A stretch of DNA of 64,000 nt from an uncultured Clostridia bacterium (lineage in GTDB: Bacteria; Bacillota; Clostridia; Christensenellales; Aristaeellaceae): the NCBI GenBank assembly GCA_947166705.1, contig CAMVFE010000007.1, positions 1 through 64,000 on the forward strand, in the 5' to 3' direction. Positions 45,299 to 53,561 of the stretch are shown in pieces. A model generated the notes under the pieces. The model made no database searches. It saw only the letters and a program-made list of their open reading frames with translations, and was not told the DNA's origin. The position numbers and the translations under genes were made by a program. Position 1 is the stretch's first letter; every line of letters begins with the position of its first letter.

Positions 45299-46675
45299 TC
45301 AGAAAAGCACGCTCAGCGCCTGCATCACCGTATCCACGCCGATGATGCGGACCCCCTCCGGGGATTTGCCGATCCGCCGGGCGTTTTCCCGGGGAACGAT
45401 CAGGGTCGTAAAGCCCAGCCGCGCGCATTCCGCGACCCGGCGCTCGCACTGGGGCACCGGCCGGATTTCTCCCGCCAGGCCGACCTCGCCCATGACGGCG
45501 ATGTCCGCCCCGACGGCCTGATCTTTCAGGCTCGAGACCACCGCGGAGCAGAGGGCCAGGTCCGCGGCGGGCTCGCTGAGCTCCAGGCCGCCGGCCACGT
45601 TGATATAGACATCCTGGTTGTAGGTCCGCTGCCCTGCCCGCTTCTCCAGCACGGCCAGCAGCATGGCGATCCGGCCGGCGTCCGCGCCGTTCACCGTCCG
45701 GCGGGGGGAATTCAGATAGCTCTGGCTGGTCAGCGCCTGCACGTCGCACAGCAGGGGCCGGCTTCCCTCCAGCCCGCAGAAGACGGCGCTGCCGCTGGCG
45801 CCCTGGGCCCGGTGGCTCAGCAGCTCCTCGCTGGGGTTCGGCACGACCTGCATGCCCTTTCCGGTCATGCGGAAGACGCCCAGCTCGTTGACGGAGCCGA
45901 AGCGGTTCTTGACCGCGCGCAGCAGCCGGTAGTCCTGCTGGCGGTCCCCCTCAAAGTACAGCACCACGTCCACCATGTGCTCCAGCATCCGGGGCCCGGC
46001 GATGGCGCCGTCCTTGGTCACGTGGCCGACGACGAACATCGAGGTGCCGGTTTCCTTGCAGATGCGCATCAGCAGGCTCGTGCATTCCCGGATCTGCGAA
46101 ACCGAGCCCGGGGCGGAGGCCATCTCCGGCCGGTACATGGTCTGGATCGAGTCCACCACCGCCGCGTCGGGCTGCAGCTCCCGGATCCGGGCTTCCACCG
46201 CGTCCAGCGCGTTTTCCGCCAGCACCCAGAGCCCGGGGGTGCTGATCTCCAGCCGGCGGGCGCGCAGCCGGATCTGCCGGGCGCTTTCCTCGCCGGAGAT
46301 GTAGAGCACCCGCTTCCCTTCCTCCGCCAGATGGGCGCAGACCTGCAGAAGCAGCGTGCTCTTGCCGATGCCGGGATCCCCGCCGATCAGCATCAGCCCG
46401 CCCTCCACGACGCCGCCGCCCAGCACCCGGTCCAGCTCGCTGATGCCGGTGGAGGAGCGCAGGGTGGAATCCTCCGGGATATCCTTCAGCAGCAGCGGCG
46501 CCGCGCCCGTGCCGGGCCGCTGGTTGGACGCCATCTTCGGAGCGCCTTTTTCCGGCGCGGCGGAGACGCTTTCCTCCAGCGTGTTCCAGGCCCCGCATCC
46601 GGGGCATCTTCCGACCCAGCGCGGCGTTTCATAGCCGCAGGCCGTGCACGCGTAGACCGATTTTACCTTTGCCAT
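45299..46675 (-). CDS. radA: DNA repair protein RadA
   Basis: 458-aa RecA-like ATPase that helps branch migration and processing of recombination intermediates. N-terminal zinc finger (CTACGYETPRWVGRCPGCG), Walker A GGDPGIGKSTLLLQ, the RadA-specific KNRFG motif and a C-terminal Lon-protease-like domain (about residues 280-455). Full length with no anomalies. Confidence 0.96.
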   Translation of the reverse strand: MAKVKSVYACTACGYETPRWVGRCPGCGAWNTLEESVSAAPEKGAPKMASNQRPGTGAAPLLLKDIPEDSTLRSSTGISELDRVLGGGVVEGGLMLIGGDPGIGKSTLLLQVCAHLAEEGKRVLYISGEESARQIRLRARRLEISTPGLWVLAENALDAVEARIRELQPDAAVVDSIQTMYRPEMASAPGSVSQIRECTSLLMRICKETGTSMFVVGHVTKDGAIAGPRMLEHMVDVVLYFEGDRQQDYRLLRAVKNRFGSVNELGVFRMTGKGMQVVPNPSEELLSHRAQGASGSAVFCGLEGSRPLLCDVQALTSQSYLNSPRRTVNGADAGRIAMLLAVLEKRAGQRTYNQDVYINVAGGLELSEPAADLALCSAVVSSLKDQAVGADIAVMGEVGLAGEIRPVPQCERRVAECARLGFTTLIVPRENARRIGKSPEGVRIIGVDTVMQALSVLF

Positions 46676-46798
46676 CCGTTTTTCCCGCTTTCCTCCGGCG
46701 GCAGGGCCGCCTTCCTGTTCGGCAATAATATGTGCTCCGCGCTTCCCCGCCCGCAGCCGGAGCGCGGAGGAGCGGAAAAGAAGCCCCTTCCGCCTCTT

Positions 46799-47914
46799 TC
46801 AGGGGGCGGCGGGCAGCGTAAAGCCCGTCCAGACCGCGCCTTCCCTTTCGTCCCAGGCGCCGGGATCCGTCCCCGTGGACTTCCGCATCTTTTCCAGTAC
46901 CCGTTCCGCGCCGTCCCCCGTCAGGAAACGGGGGGAATAGTTATTGTACCGGCTGTCGCCGGTGATGGAGATGGGATGGAAATGCAGCGCGAGATCCGTC
47001 AGCTCGCCCTCCCGGAAGGTCAGCACCGCCTGCGCCAGCAGGGCGTCGGAGTCCTTCGCGCGGGTCGTGCCGCCGAAAACGCAGTTGCCCAGGCTGTAGA
47101 CCGCGGGAACGCCGTCCACGGTTTCCACGCCCTGCACCACGTGCGGATGGTGGCCGATGATCAGGCAGGAGCCGCAGGCGGCCGCCCGGCGGACGATCTG
47201 CCGCTGATAGCTGTCCGGCGCGGCGTATTCATACTCTGTTCCCGCGTGCATCACCGTGATGACGGCGGCGCAGCCGATGTCCCGCAGCATCCGCGCCTGG
47301 GCGGCGTACTGCCTGTAGCGGTTCCCCGTCAGGGACCAGGAGACGCCCAGGAAGCCGATCTTCAGCCCTTCCTCATTCTGCCAGACCGCCGGCGCGTCCG
47401 TCCCGAACCAGGCGATCCCCGCCCCCTCCAGCGCGGCCTTCGTGTCCGCGTAGCCCGCAGGGCCGTAGTCGTGGGAATGGTTGTTGGCCAGGGTGACGCA
47501 GTCGATGCCGCCGGAGGCCAGGATTTCCGTATAGGCGGAGGGGCCGATGAAATTGTATTCCTTCGGGACCTTCTCCAGCGCCCGGTCGGAGAGCACGCCC
47601 TCCAGGTTGGCGATGGTCAGGTCGTCCTCCCCGGTCAGACGGCGCAGCTCACGGAAGGGGAAATCCGGACCGTTCTCCGCGACGCGGCGGGCGAAGCCCA
47701 GGGCGCTGTTTTTCCGGTTCTCCGGGCCGCCCAGGGTGCAGTCCCCCAGGAAGGTGATGCGCACCTCGCCGGTGTATTCCGAGATCAGGAAATAGGAATC
47801 CGTGTCCGCGCCCTCGGCCAGCGTCCGCCAGGAGCCCGCGCCCCGCGCCGCGGCGGGCAGGCAAAGCAGCGCCGCCAGCGCGGCGGACAGCATCCTTTTC
47901 ACGGCCTTTTCCAT
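46799..47914 (-). CDS. CapA-family (PGA_cap) metallophosphoesterase-like protein (371 aa)
   Basis: Signal peptide (MEKAVKRMLSAALAALLCLPAAARGA) followed by a PGA_cap domain with the motifs GDCTLGG, NLEGVLSD, LANNHSHDYG, VMHAGTEYEY and GHHPHVVQG, which supply the metal ligands. Members include CapA of poly-gamma-glutamate capsules, but no capBC genes are nearby, so another phosphoester or glycan role is possible. Start at 47914 is supported by GGGAGGG. The longer reading frame upstream is a GC-driven extension. Confidence 0.9.
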   Translation of the reverse strand: MEKAVKRMLSAALAALLCLPAAARGAGSWRTLAEGADTDSYFLISEYTGEVRITFLGDCTLGGPENRKNSALGFARRVAENGPDFPFRELRRLTGEDDLTIANLEGVLSDRALEKVPKEYNFIGPSAYTEILASGGIDCVTLANNHSHDYGPAGYADTKAALEGAGIAWFGTDAPAVWQNEEGLKIGFLGVSWSLTGNRYRQYAAQARMLRDIGCAAVITVMHAGTEYEYAAPDSYQRQIVRRAAACGSCLIIGHHPHVVQGVETVDGVPAVYSLGNCVFGGTTRAKDSDALLAQAVLTFREGELTDLALHFHPISITGDSRYNNYSPRFLTGDGAERVLEKMRKSTGTDPGAWDEREGAVWTGFTLPAAP

Positions 47915-47946
47915 ACGCTTCCCTCCCGGTTCTTCCTCCGGATGCC

Positions 47947-47955
47947 AGTATACCA
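47947..47955 (-). promoter_or_regulatory. Possible extended -10 promoter of the CapA-like gene
   Basis: On the minus strand TGGTATACT: TATACT (47947-47952) preceded by TG, 33 bases before the start codon. No good -35 is seen. Confidence 0.35.
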
Positions 47956-48051
47956 TAAATCCGGGAAGCCCGGGAGGGGACGGCGGAAAAAAGGAGCGGC
48001 AGGACAACGGGCCCCGGGGATGGCGGGAACGGCAGAAAAACAGCGCCGCGG

Positions 48052-48080
48052 TTGAGAAAATCCCCGGGATGCGGTAAACT
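48052..48080 (+). promoter_or_regulatory. Sigma-A promoter of the zinc-ribbon/TPM pair
   Basis: TTGAGA (48052-48057), 17-base spacer, TAAACT (48075-48080). It lies in the 313-base gap between the divergent CapA-like and zinc-ribbon genes. The rest of that gap is featureless GC-rich sequence. Confidence 0.52.
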
Positions 48081-48227
48081 GGAGGCGGAGAAAAAGTCCG
48101 GGGCCGGGGCCCGGCCCGGACGGGAAAAACGGGACGGCGAAGGGGCGGCGCTTCGGGGAAGCGCGGGCCGGGACGCGGAAGGCTGTCTGCCGGAAGGGGC
48201 GCCGCCCGGAAAAAGGAGAGAGGGAAT

Positions 48228-49853
48228 ATGGCGGAATCGGGCGCCGCTGCGCGGCGGTTCGGGTGCCCGGCCTGCGGCGGCGGGCTGCGGTACGACATTG
48301 CCTCCGGCGGCATGATCTGCGACCGGTGCGGAACCCGCACCGGGATGGACAGGCTGCCCGCGGAGCCGGAGGAGGATACGCTGGAGGTGACGGAATACCA
48401 CTGCCCCCAGTGCGGAGCCGCGGTCTATTCGACGGACACGGGGGCGACCAGCTTCTGCACTTTCTGCGGGAGCGACGTGGTGCTGACGGGAAAGCTGGCC
48501 CGGACAAAGCGGCCGGCGATGATCGTCCCCTTCTCCGTCACCTGGGAGGCGTGCGAGGCGGCCTACCGGACACATCTGAAGAAATACCTGCTGGCACCGG
48601 CGGCGCTGAAGAAGGCGGAGACCGTCTCCCACTTCCGGCCGGTGTACGTTCCCTTCTGGTCCTACACGGTGGAAGCCCGGGGGCCGGCCCGCCTGAAGGG
48701 GAAAAAGAGCTATACCAAGGGCAATTACCGCTATGACGAGACCTACGACCTGTCCATGGACGCGGTGCTCTCCCAGAAGGGCATCCTGTACGACGCGTCC
48801 ACGGCCTTCGAGGATGAGACGGCGGCGCTGCTGCGGCATACGTCCGAGCAGGCCGTCCCCTTCCATCCGGCCTATCTGAGCGGGTTCTACGCCCAGGCGG
48901 CGGACGTGCCGGCGGAGACCTACCACGCCGAGGCGGGGGCTTCCGCGGTCCGGCACTTCATGGAGCGCGTGAAGGAAAAGAAGGAAATGGATTCCGTCGA
49001 GATGGAGGGCGACATTTCGGAGAACTTCGGCCTGCCGAACGCCCGGTTCGGGGAGCAGCTGGTCATGCTGCCTGTGTGGCTGCTGGCGCACCGCCAGGGG
49101 GACCGGGTGGTGTATACGGCGGTGAACGGCTGCAGTGGCGAGGTGGTCTGCGACGTTCCCGTCAGCGGCTCCCGGATCGCGGGGGCGGAACTGCTGCTGG
49201 CCGCGGCGCTCTTTTTCCTGCTCCAGATGACGATGACCCTCAAGCCGGAGCTGCTGCTGGCGCTGTGCGCCGTGCTGGCGGTGGCGGCGCAGTACCTCTT
49301 CAGCGGCGCGCAGAAGCGGCTTTTCAACCGGCGGACCCGGGCGTTTGAGCCCAGCTTCGGGGAGGAGAAGGCGGAGTTCGCCGGGCCGGCCCAGTCCCGC
49401 CTGGAGCAGCACGACGGCCGGCTGGCCGTCCGGACAAGCGCCCTGGAGAACCTGAAGGGCACGGCCGGGACCATGATGGGCATTCTCGGCGCCATCCTCT
49501 GCGCGGCGATCCTGATCCTGCCGGATTCGGGAATATCCCTGACCTCCGCGAGCCTCCGGACGGTCGCGGCGCTGATCCTGCTGGCGGCGGTGGCGGTGAT
49601 GGCGGTGCATACCTTCCGGCGCCTGCGGAAGCGGGACTCCGGGCCGTCCTGGCCGCGGATCCTGTCCCTGCTGGCCTGCGCGGCGGGGCTGTTCAGCCTG
49701 GCGGCCGGGCAGGCGGAGGACCTGATTTACTACGCCTGCGCCGCGGCGATGCTCGCGGCGTCCGCGGCGGAGCTGGTGATCATCAACCGGGCGCATAACG
49801 AGTACGCGTCCCGCCCGGTGCCCTTCTTCGGGGAAAAGGAGGCGGAGACATGA
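48228..49853 (+). CDS. Zinc-ribbon membrane protein (541 aa)
   Basis: Two four-cysteine zinc ribbons at the N terminus (CPACGGG...CDRCG, residues about 13-38; CPQCGA...CTFCG, about 60-84) of the type labelled TFIIB-like in Clostridia. A soluble domain of about 230 residues follows, then about four membrane helices between residues 320 and 520. It is not a transcription factor; it is a membrane protein of unknown job. It overlaps the following TPM gene by four bases (ATGA), so the two proteins probably work together. Confidence 0.85.
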   Translation: MAESGAAARRFGCPACGGGLRYDIASGGMICDRCGTRTGMDRLPAEPEEDTLEVTEYHCPQCGAAVYSTDTGATSFCTFCGSDVVLTGKLARTKRPAMIVPFSVTWEACEAAYRTHLKKYLLAPAALKKAETVSHFRPVYVPFWSYTVEARGPARLKGKKSYTKGNYRYDETYDLSMDAVLSQKGILYDASTAFEDETAALLRHTSEQAVPFHPAYLSGFYAQAADVPAETYHAEAGASAVRHFMERVKEKKEMDSVEMEGDISENFGLPNARFGEQLVMLPVWLLAHRQGDRVVYTAVNGCSGEVVCDVPVSGSRIAGAELLLAAALFFLLQMTMTLKPELLLALCAVLAVAAQYLFSGAQKRLFNRRTRAFEPSFGEEKAEFAGPAQSRLEQHDGRLAVRTSALENLKGTAGTMMGILGAILCAAILILPDSGISLTSASLRTVAALILLAAVAVMAVHTFRRLRKRDSGPSWPRILSLLACAAGLFSLAAGQAEDLIYYACAAAMLAASAAELVIINRAHNEYASRPVPFFGEKEAET

Positions 49854-50629
49854 GAAAAGCGATTCTTCCGGCGCTGCTGTGCCTGCTGCTGATCTGTACG
49901 GCGGGCATCGCGGGAGCGGAAAACCCTCCGGGAAACCTTCCTATCATCCAGGACGACGCGGATCTGCTGACGGCGGAGGAGGAGGCGGCCCTGTACGAAA
50001 GGATGCTGCCCGTCTGCGACTACGGCACGCCCATGTTCTGGACGACCCTCGAGGCCGGGGACTATGAAACCCTGGCGAAAAACTTCTACGTCCGGAAGCT
50101 GGGGGGCGGGGTCAGCGGCACCGTCTTCGTGATCAACATGCGCAGCCGCCAGCTGACCGTGATGTCCGACGGGGCGATCTTCCGCACCGTCACGCGCGCG
50201 GACGCGGAATCCATTACGGACAACGTTTTCCGCCTGGCGGGGCGCGGGGAATACTACGAATGCGCCGCCCGGGTGTTTGACCAGATCGCCGGCATGCTGG
50301 CCGGGGAGAAGATCGCCCGGCCCATGAAGACGGCGAGCAACGCGCTGCTGGCGCTGGTGCTCGCGCTGCTGGGCGTCTACCTGTACATCAGCCGGCGGTA
50401 CGAAACCCGCGCGAAGAACGGCGCGGGGAGCGCGGCGGTGCCCCTCACGGCGGCGGCGGCCGCGGCGGTGACGCTGGTGACCGCGAACAACAAGACCCGG
50501 CTGGTCCAGCGGAAAAGAACCGAAATCAGCTCCGGCTCCGGGTCCGGCGGCAGCCACGGAGGCGGTTTCTCCGGCGGCGGAGGCGGCGGGGGCGGCTTCT
50601 CCGGCGGGGGCGGCAGCCACGGCTTCTGA
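49850..50629 (+). CDS. TPM-domain membrane protein with Gly/Ser-rich tail (259 aa)
   Basis: Signal peptide (about residues 1-21), a TPM/YgcG-type domain (about 25-150; begins IIQDDADLLTAEEEAALYER), one membrane helix (about 160-178), another short hydrophobic stretch (about 190-207) and a tail made almost only of Gly, Ser and His (SGGGGGGGGFSGGGG). This is the standard layout of YgcG-like proteins, whose function is not settled (phosphatase activity and membrane-complex repair have been proposed for relatives). Coupled to the zinc-ribbon gene. Confidence 0.86.
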   Translation: MRKAILPALLCLLLICTAGIAGAENPPGNLPIIQDDADLLTAEEEAALYERMLPVCDYGTPMFWTTLEAGDYETLAKNFYVRKLGGGVSGTVFVINMRSRQLTVMSDGAIFRTVTRADAESITDNVFRLAGRGEYYECAARVFDQIAGMLAGEKIARPMKTASNALLALVLALLGVYLYISRRYETRAKNGAGSAAVPLTAAAAAAVTLVTANNKTRLVQRKRTEISSGSGSGGSHGGGFSGGGGGGGGFSGGGGSHGF

Positions 50630-50653
50630 GCCCTTCCGGCGGAAAAAGGAAAA

Positions 50654-50683
50654 CGCGCCCGCGGGCATCTGCCCGCGGGCGCG
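50654..50683 (-). terminator. Terminator between the TPM gene and pfkA
   Basis: Near-perfect 14-base GC stem (arms 50654-50667 and 50670-50683). On the minus strand it is followed by TTTTCCTTTTT, so it ends pfkA; it may also block the convergent TPM transcript. Confidence 0.82.
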
Positions 50684-50702
50684 TCGTTTGCGCTCCGGAG
50701 GA

Positions 50703-51695
50703 TTAATCCTCGTGGCTGTTTCCGAACTGCATGATCTCCATGATGTTGTAGCGGTCCATCTGCAGGTGCTTCTCCATGGTCATCGCTTCCTCAATCGGGA
50801 TTTCGACGATGCTGCCCTCCTGCGTGCCGATGATGGTGTTCCCGCGGCCTTCCACGAAAGCCATGACGGCATGGTAGCCCATGCGGGTGGCGGTTTCACG
50901 GTCGCGCCCGGTGGGAGTGCCGCCGCGCTGAATGTGGCCGATGACGGTGATGGTCGGCTTGATGCCCAGCGCTTCCTGGATCTTCGCGCCGACTTCCTGG
51001 GCGTTGCCCGCGCCCTCGGCGACGACGACCATGAAATGGGTGTAGCCGGCCAGCTTGGCGCCGCGGATGCGCTCGATCACGTTCTCCTCAAAGCTTTCCA
51101 CATGCTCGGGAACCAACACGGCGGTCGCGCCGACGGCGGTGCCGACGTACAGGGCGAGGAAGCCGGCGTTGCGGCCCATGACCTCGACCACGGAGCAGCG
51201 CTCATGGGACTGCATGGTGTCGCGCAGCTTGTCGATGCACTCGATGGCGGTGTTGCAGGCGGAGTCGAAGCCGATGGTGTAGTTGGTGCAGCCGACGTCG
51301 TTGTCGATGGTGGCGGGAATGCCGACCACCGGGACGCCCAGGCGGCTCAGCTCCAGCGCGCCGCGGAAGGTACCGTCTCCGCCGATGGCGACGATGCCGT
51401 CCAGGCCGAGCATCTTGCAGGTCGCGACCGCCTTCTGCCGGCCTTCCGGCGTCATGAATTCCATGCTGCGGGCGGTGTAGAGGATCGTGCCGCCGCGGGA
51501 AAGAAGATGGCCCACGCTCGCCCGGGAGAGGGGCAGGAAGTCGCAGTTGATCAGCCCCTGCCATCCCCGGCGGATGCCGATGCACTCGATTCCGTTCGCC
51601 AGCGCGGTGCGCGCCACGGCCCGGACCGCCGCGTTCATGCCAGGCGCGTCGCCGCCGCTGGTCAGAACGCCGATTCTTCTAAACTTTTTTTCCAT
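50703..51695 (-). CDS. pfkA: ATP-dependent 6-phosphofructokinase
   Basis: 330-aa glycolytic enzyme converting fructose 6-phosphate to fructose 1,6-bisphosphate. Motifs: TSGGDAPGMNAAVR, GGDGTFRGA (Gly where pyrophosphate-using enzymes have Asp) and GIPATIDNDV (Ala where pyrophosphate enzymes have Lys), so ATP is the expected donor. Monocistronic, with its own promoter about 70-100 bases upstream and a terminator 20 bases downstream. Confidence 0.96.
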   Translation of the reverse strand: MEKKFRRIGVLTSGGDAPGMNAAVRAVARTALANGIECIGIRRGWQGLINCDFLPLSRASVGHLLSRGGTILYTARSMEFMTPEGRQKAVATCKMLGLDGIVAIGGDGTFRGALELSRLGVPVVGIPATIDNDVGCTNYTIGFDSACNTAIECIDKLRDTMQSHERCSVVEVMGRNAGFLALYVGTAVGATAVLVPEHVESFEENVIERIRGAKLAGYTHFMVVVAEGAGNAQEVGAKIQEALGIKPTITVIGHIQRGGTPTGRDRETATRMGYHAVMAFVEGRGNTIIGTQEGSIVEIPIEEAMTMEKHLQMDRYNIMEIMQFGNSHED

Positions 51696-51763
51696 TGTTC
51701 ATCCACTCCTTTTCCGTCCTCGTATAGTATGGGAAGGGGCTGTATATCCTTTTTCGGACAAGA

Positions 51764-51793
51764 ATTATAGCACAGGTATTTCCGGGGGATCAA
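51764..51793 (-). promoter_or_regulatory. Sigma-A promoter of pfkA
   Basis: On the minus strand TTGATC (51788-51793), 18-base spacer, perfect TATAAT (51764-51769). The leader is about 60 bases. Confidence 0.68.
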
Positions 51794-51914
51794 GAAAAAG
51801 TTCGCGGGTTTCCGGCGGTTTCCGGCGAGGAGCCGCCGGCTCCGGAAGCGGAGCTCCACGGCCTCCGGGCCGGCGCCCTCAAGGGGTTTTGCGCGTGAGA
51901 CCGCGGCCGGGCGG

Positions 51915-53306
51915 TCAGATGTCCGAAACCACGTTCTGCGCCCAGAAATTGCTGCGCAGCATGAGCAGGCCGATGACCAGCTTCAGCACGTCGATGAACT
52001 GCACACAGAAGTAGATCTGCACGATGTTCAGGTCCGTGAAGCGGGTCAGCAGGAAGGCCAGCAGCACGGTGACCGCCCAGGTATAGACCGCGTCGAACAG
52101 GAAGGTGATGACCGTCTTTCCGCCGGAGCGGATCGTGAAATAGCAGACGTGGGCGAAGGAATGGATGGGCAGGGACAGGCCGGCGATGACCAGCATCCGC
52201 CGGGTCAGGTCCCGGACCTCCGGACCCACGTTGTAGAGCAGCGGGATATAGGGGGAGGCGACGATCATCAGCCCGCCGATGAGGATGTGAAGGACCTCCG
52301 TCAGGAAGATCAGCTTCCGGTCCACGTCCCGGGCCTCCTCCAGCTCGCCCGCGCCCAGCCGCTGGCCGACCATGATGGAGACGGCGCTGCCCATGGCAAA
52401 CATGATGACGCAGAAGAGGTTCCAGGCGGTGCCGGTGATGTTCAGCGCCGCCACGGCGTTCAGCCCCCGGCTGGAGTACAGCTGGTTGATGAAGGTCATG
52501 CCCAGGGACCACAGGATTTCATTGACCAGCAGGGGGATGGCGGTGGGCAGCACGCGGCGGATCAGGGCCATGGGAACGCGGAGGCTGCGGTATACGCCCG
52601 CGACAAAGGGATATCGCGCCGTGTGCCGGTGGGCATGGAGGATGACGATGATCATTTCCACATACCGGGAGATCACCGTGGCGATGGCCGCGCCCTGCAC
52701 GCCCATGGCCGGCGCGCCCAGGTGGCCGAAGATCAGCACCCAGTTCAGGAACAGGTTGGTGGCGATGGCACAGATGCCCGCCACCATGGGGGCCACCGTC
52801 TCCCCGCTTTCCCGCAGGGTGCTGGCGTAGGCCTGCACCAGGACGAAGGGCACCTGGCCCCACAGCATGATCCGGAGATAGGCGTTCCCCTCCCGCAGGG
52901 TCAGGGCCATGTCTCCCCCGTTGCTTTCGCCCTGGAGGAAGCTGCGGATGAAGGCCTCCCCCATCAGGTAGTAGATCAGAATGCCGGCCGCTGCGCAGAG
53001 CAGGGAGAAATGCAGCTTCAGCCGGAAGGAATTGCGCATGCCCGCCATGTCGCCCTTGCCGAAGAACTGGGCGCCGTAGATGCTGATGCCGCTGAGGCCG
53101 CCGAAGATGGCCAGCATCAGGACCGACAGCACGGTGTTGGCGATGGAGGCGGCGGAGATGGCCTCCGTGCCGAGGCTGCCGACCATGACGTTGTCCAGCA
53201 GGGAAACGAAGCTGGAGATAAACTGCTGAACGATGATGGGAATCAGCAGGGTGAGCACGGACCGGTAAAAGGCCCGGGTGCCGATCATACGCTTGAACAC
53301 GGACAT
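51915..53306 (-). CDS. MATE-family exporter (about 463 aa)
   Basis: Twelve hydrophobic segments in two halves typical of multi-antimicrobial extrusion (NorM/DinF-like) transporters, which swap drugs or cations for Na+ or H+. Family pattern: LIPIIVQQFISSFVSLLDNVMVG at the start and the matching LPTAIPLLVNEILWSLGM at the second half. The start is either ATG 53306 or GTG 53300. GGGAGGA lies only a few bases before the ATG, so GTG has the better spacing. Substrate unknown. Confidence 0.9.
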   Translation of the reverse strand: MSVFKRMIGTRAFYRSVLTLLIPIIVQQFISSFVSLLDNVMVGSLGTEAISAASIANTVLSVLMLAIFGGLSGISIYGAQFFGKGDMAGMRNSFRLKLHFSLLCAAAGILIYYLMGEAFIRSFLQGESNGGDMALTLREGNAYLRIMLWGQVPFVLVQAYASTLRESGETVAPMVAGICAIATNLFLNWVLIFGHLGAPAMGVQGAAIATVISRYVEMIIVILHAHRHTARYPFVAGVYRSLRVPMALIRRVLPTAIPLLVNEILWSLGMTFINQLYSSRGLNAVAALNITGTAWNLFCVIMFAMGSAVSIMVGQRLGAGELEEARDVDRKLIFLTEVLHILIGGLMIVASPYIPLLYNVGPEVRDLTRRMLVIAGLSLPIHSFAHVCYFTIRSGGKTVITFLFDAVYTWAVTVLLAFLLTRFTDLNIVQIYFCVQFIDVLKLVIGLLMLRSNFWAQNVVSDI

Positions 53307-53333
53307 TTCCTCCCAGAGGCAGAGTATGCGCCT

Positions 53334-53361
53334 ATTATACCGGAAAGGCACCGAAAATCAA
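53334..53361 (-). promoter_or_regulatory. Sigma-A promoter of the MATE gene
   Basis: On the minus strand TTGATT (53356-53361), 16-base spacer, perfect TATAAT (53334-53339), giving a leader of about 20 bases. Confidence 0.6.
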
Positions 53362-53450
53362 GGGATAGCGGGAGGAAGAGGCGGCGGCTGCGTTAAAAAG
53401 CGGGGCCAGTCGGGGCGCCTGAGGGCAGCCATGAGGGACAAATACCCGCA

Positions 53451-53482
53451 GGCGGGCAGATGAAAAATGCCCGCCTTTTCTT
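53451..53482 (+). terminator. Orphan terminator-like hairpin between divergent genes
   Basis: Seven-base stem GGCGGGC/GCCCGCC (53451-53457, 53469-53475) followed by TTTTCTTG on the plus strand. No plus-strand gene lies upstream, since the MATE gene runs the other way. It may end an unseen small RNA or be chance. Confidence 0.4.
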
Positions 53483-53509
53483 GTCCGCGGCGTGCGGGTG
53501 TGATATCAT
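53481..53509 (+). promoter_or_regulatory. Possible sigma-A promoter of ppk1
   Basis: TTGTCC (53481-53486), 17-base spacer, TATCAT (53504-53509), 53 bases before the start codon. Confidence 0.5.
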
Positions 53510-53561
53510 AGGAAAAAGAGGCCACGCGCGGGACGCGGGGATAAAAAGGAAGGAATAACAG

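Noticed and set aside
46799-47914. Poly-gamma-glutamate capsule operon
   Set aside because: Only the CapA-like domain is present; no capB, capC or pgsE-type genes are adjacent.
45812-48055. Plus-strand open frame of 747 codons across radA and the CapA-like gene
   Set aside because: No motif or ribosome site, composition typical of antisense GC-rich sequence, and both genes on the other strand have clear family motifs.
48228-49853. Reading the zinc-ribbon protein as a TFIIB-like transcription factor
   Set aside because: Only the zinc ribbons match; the rest is a membrane protein without cyclin-like TFIIB repeats.
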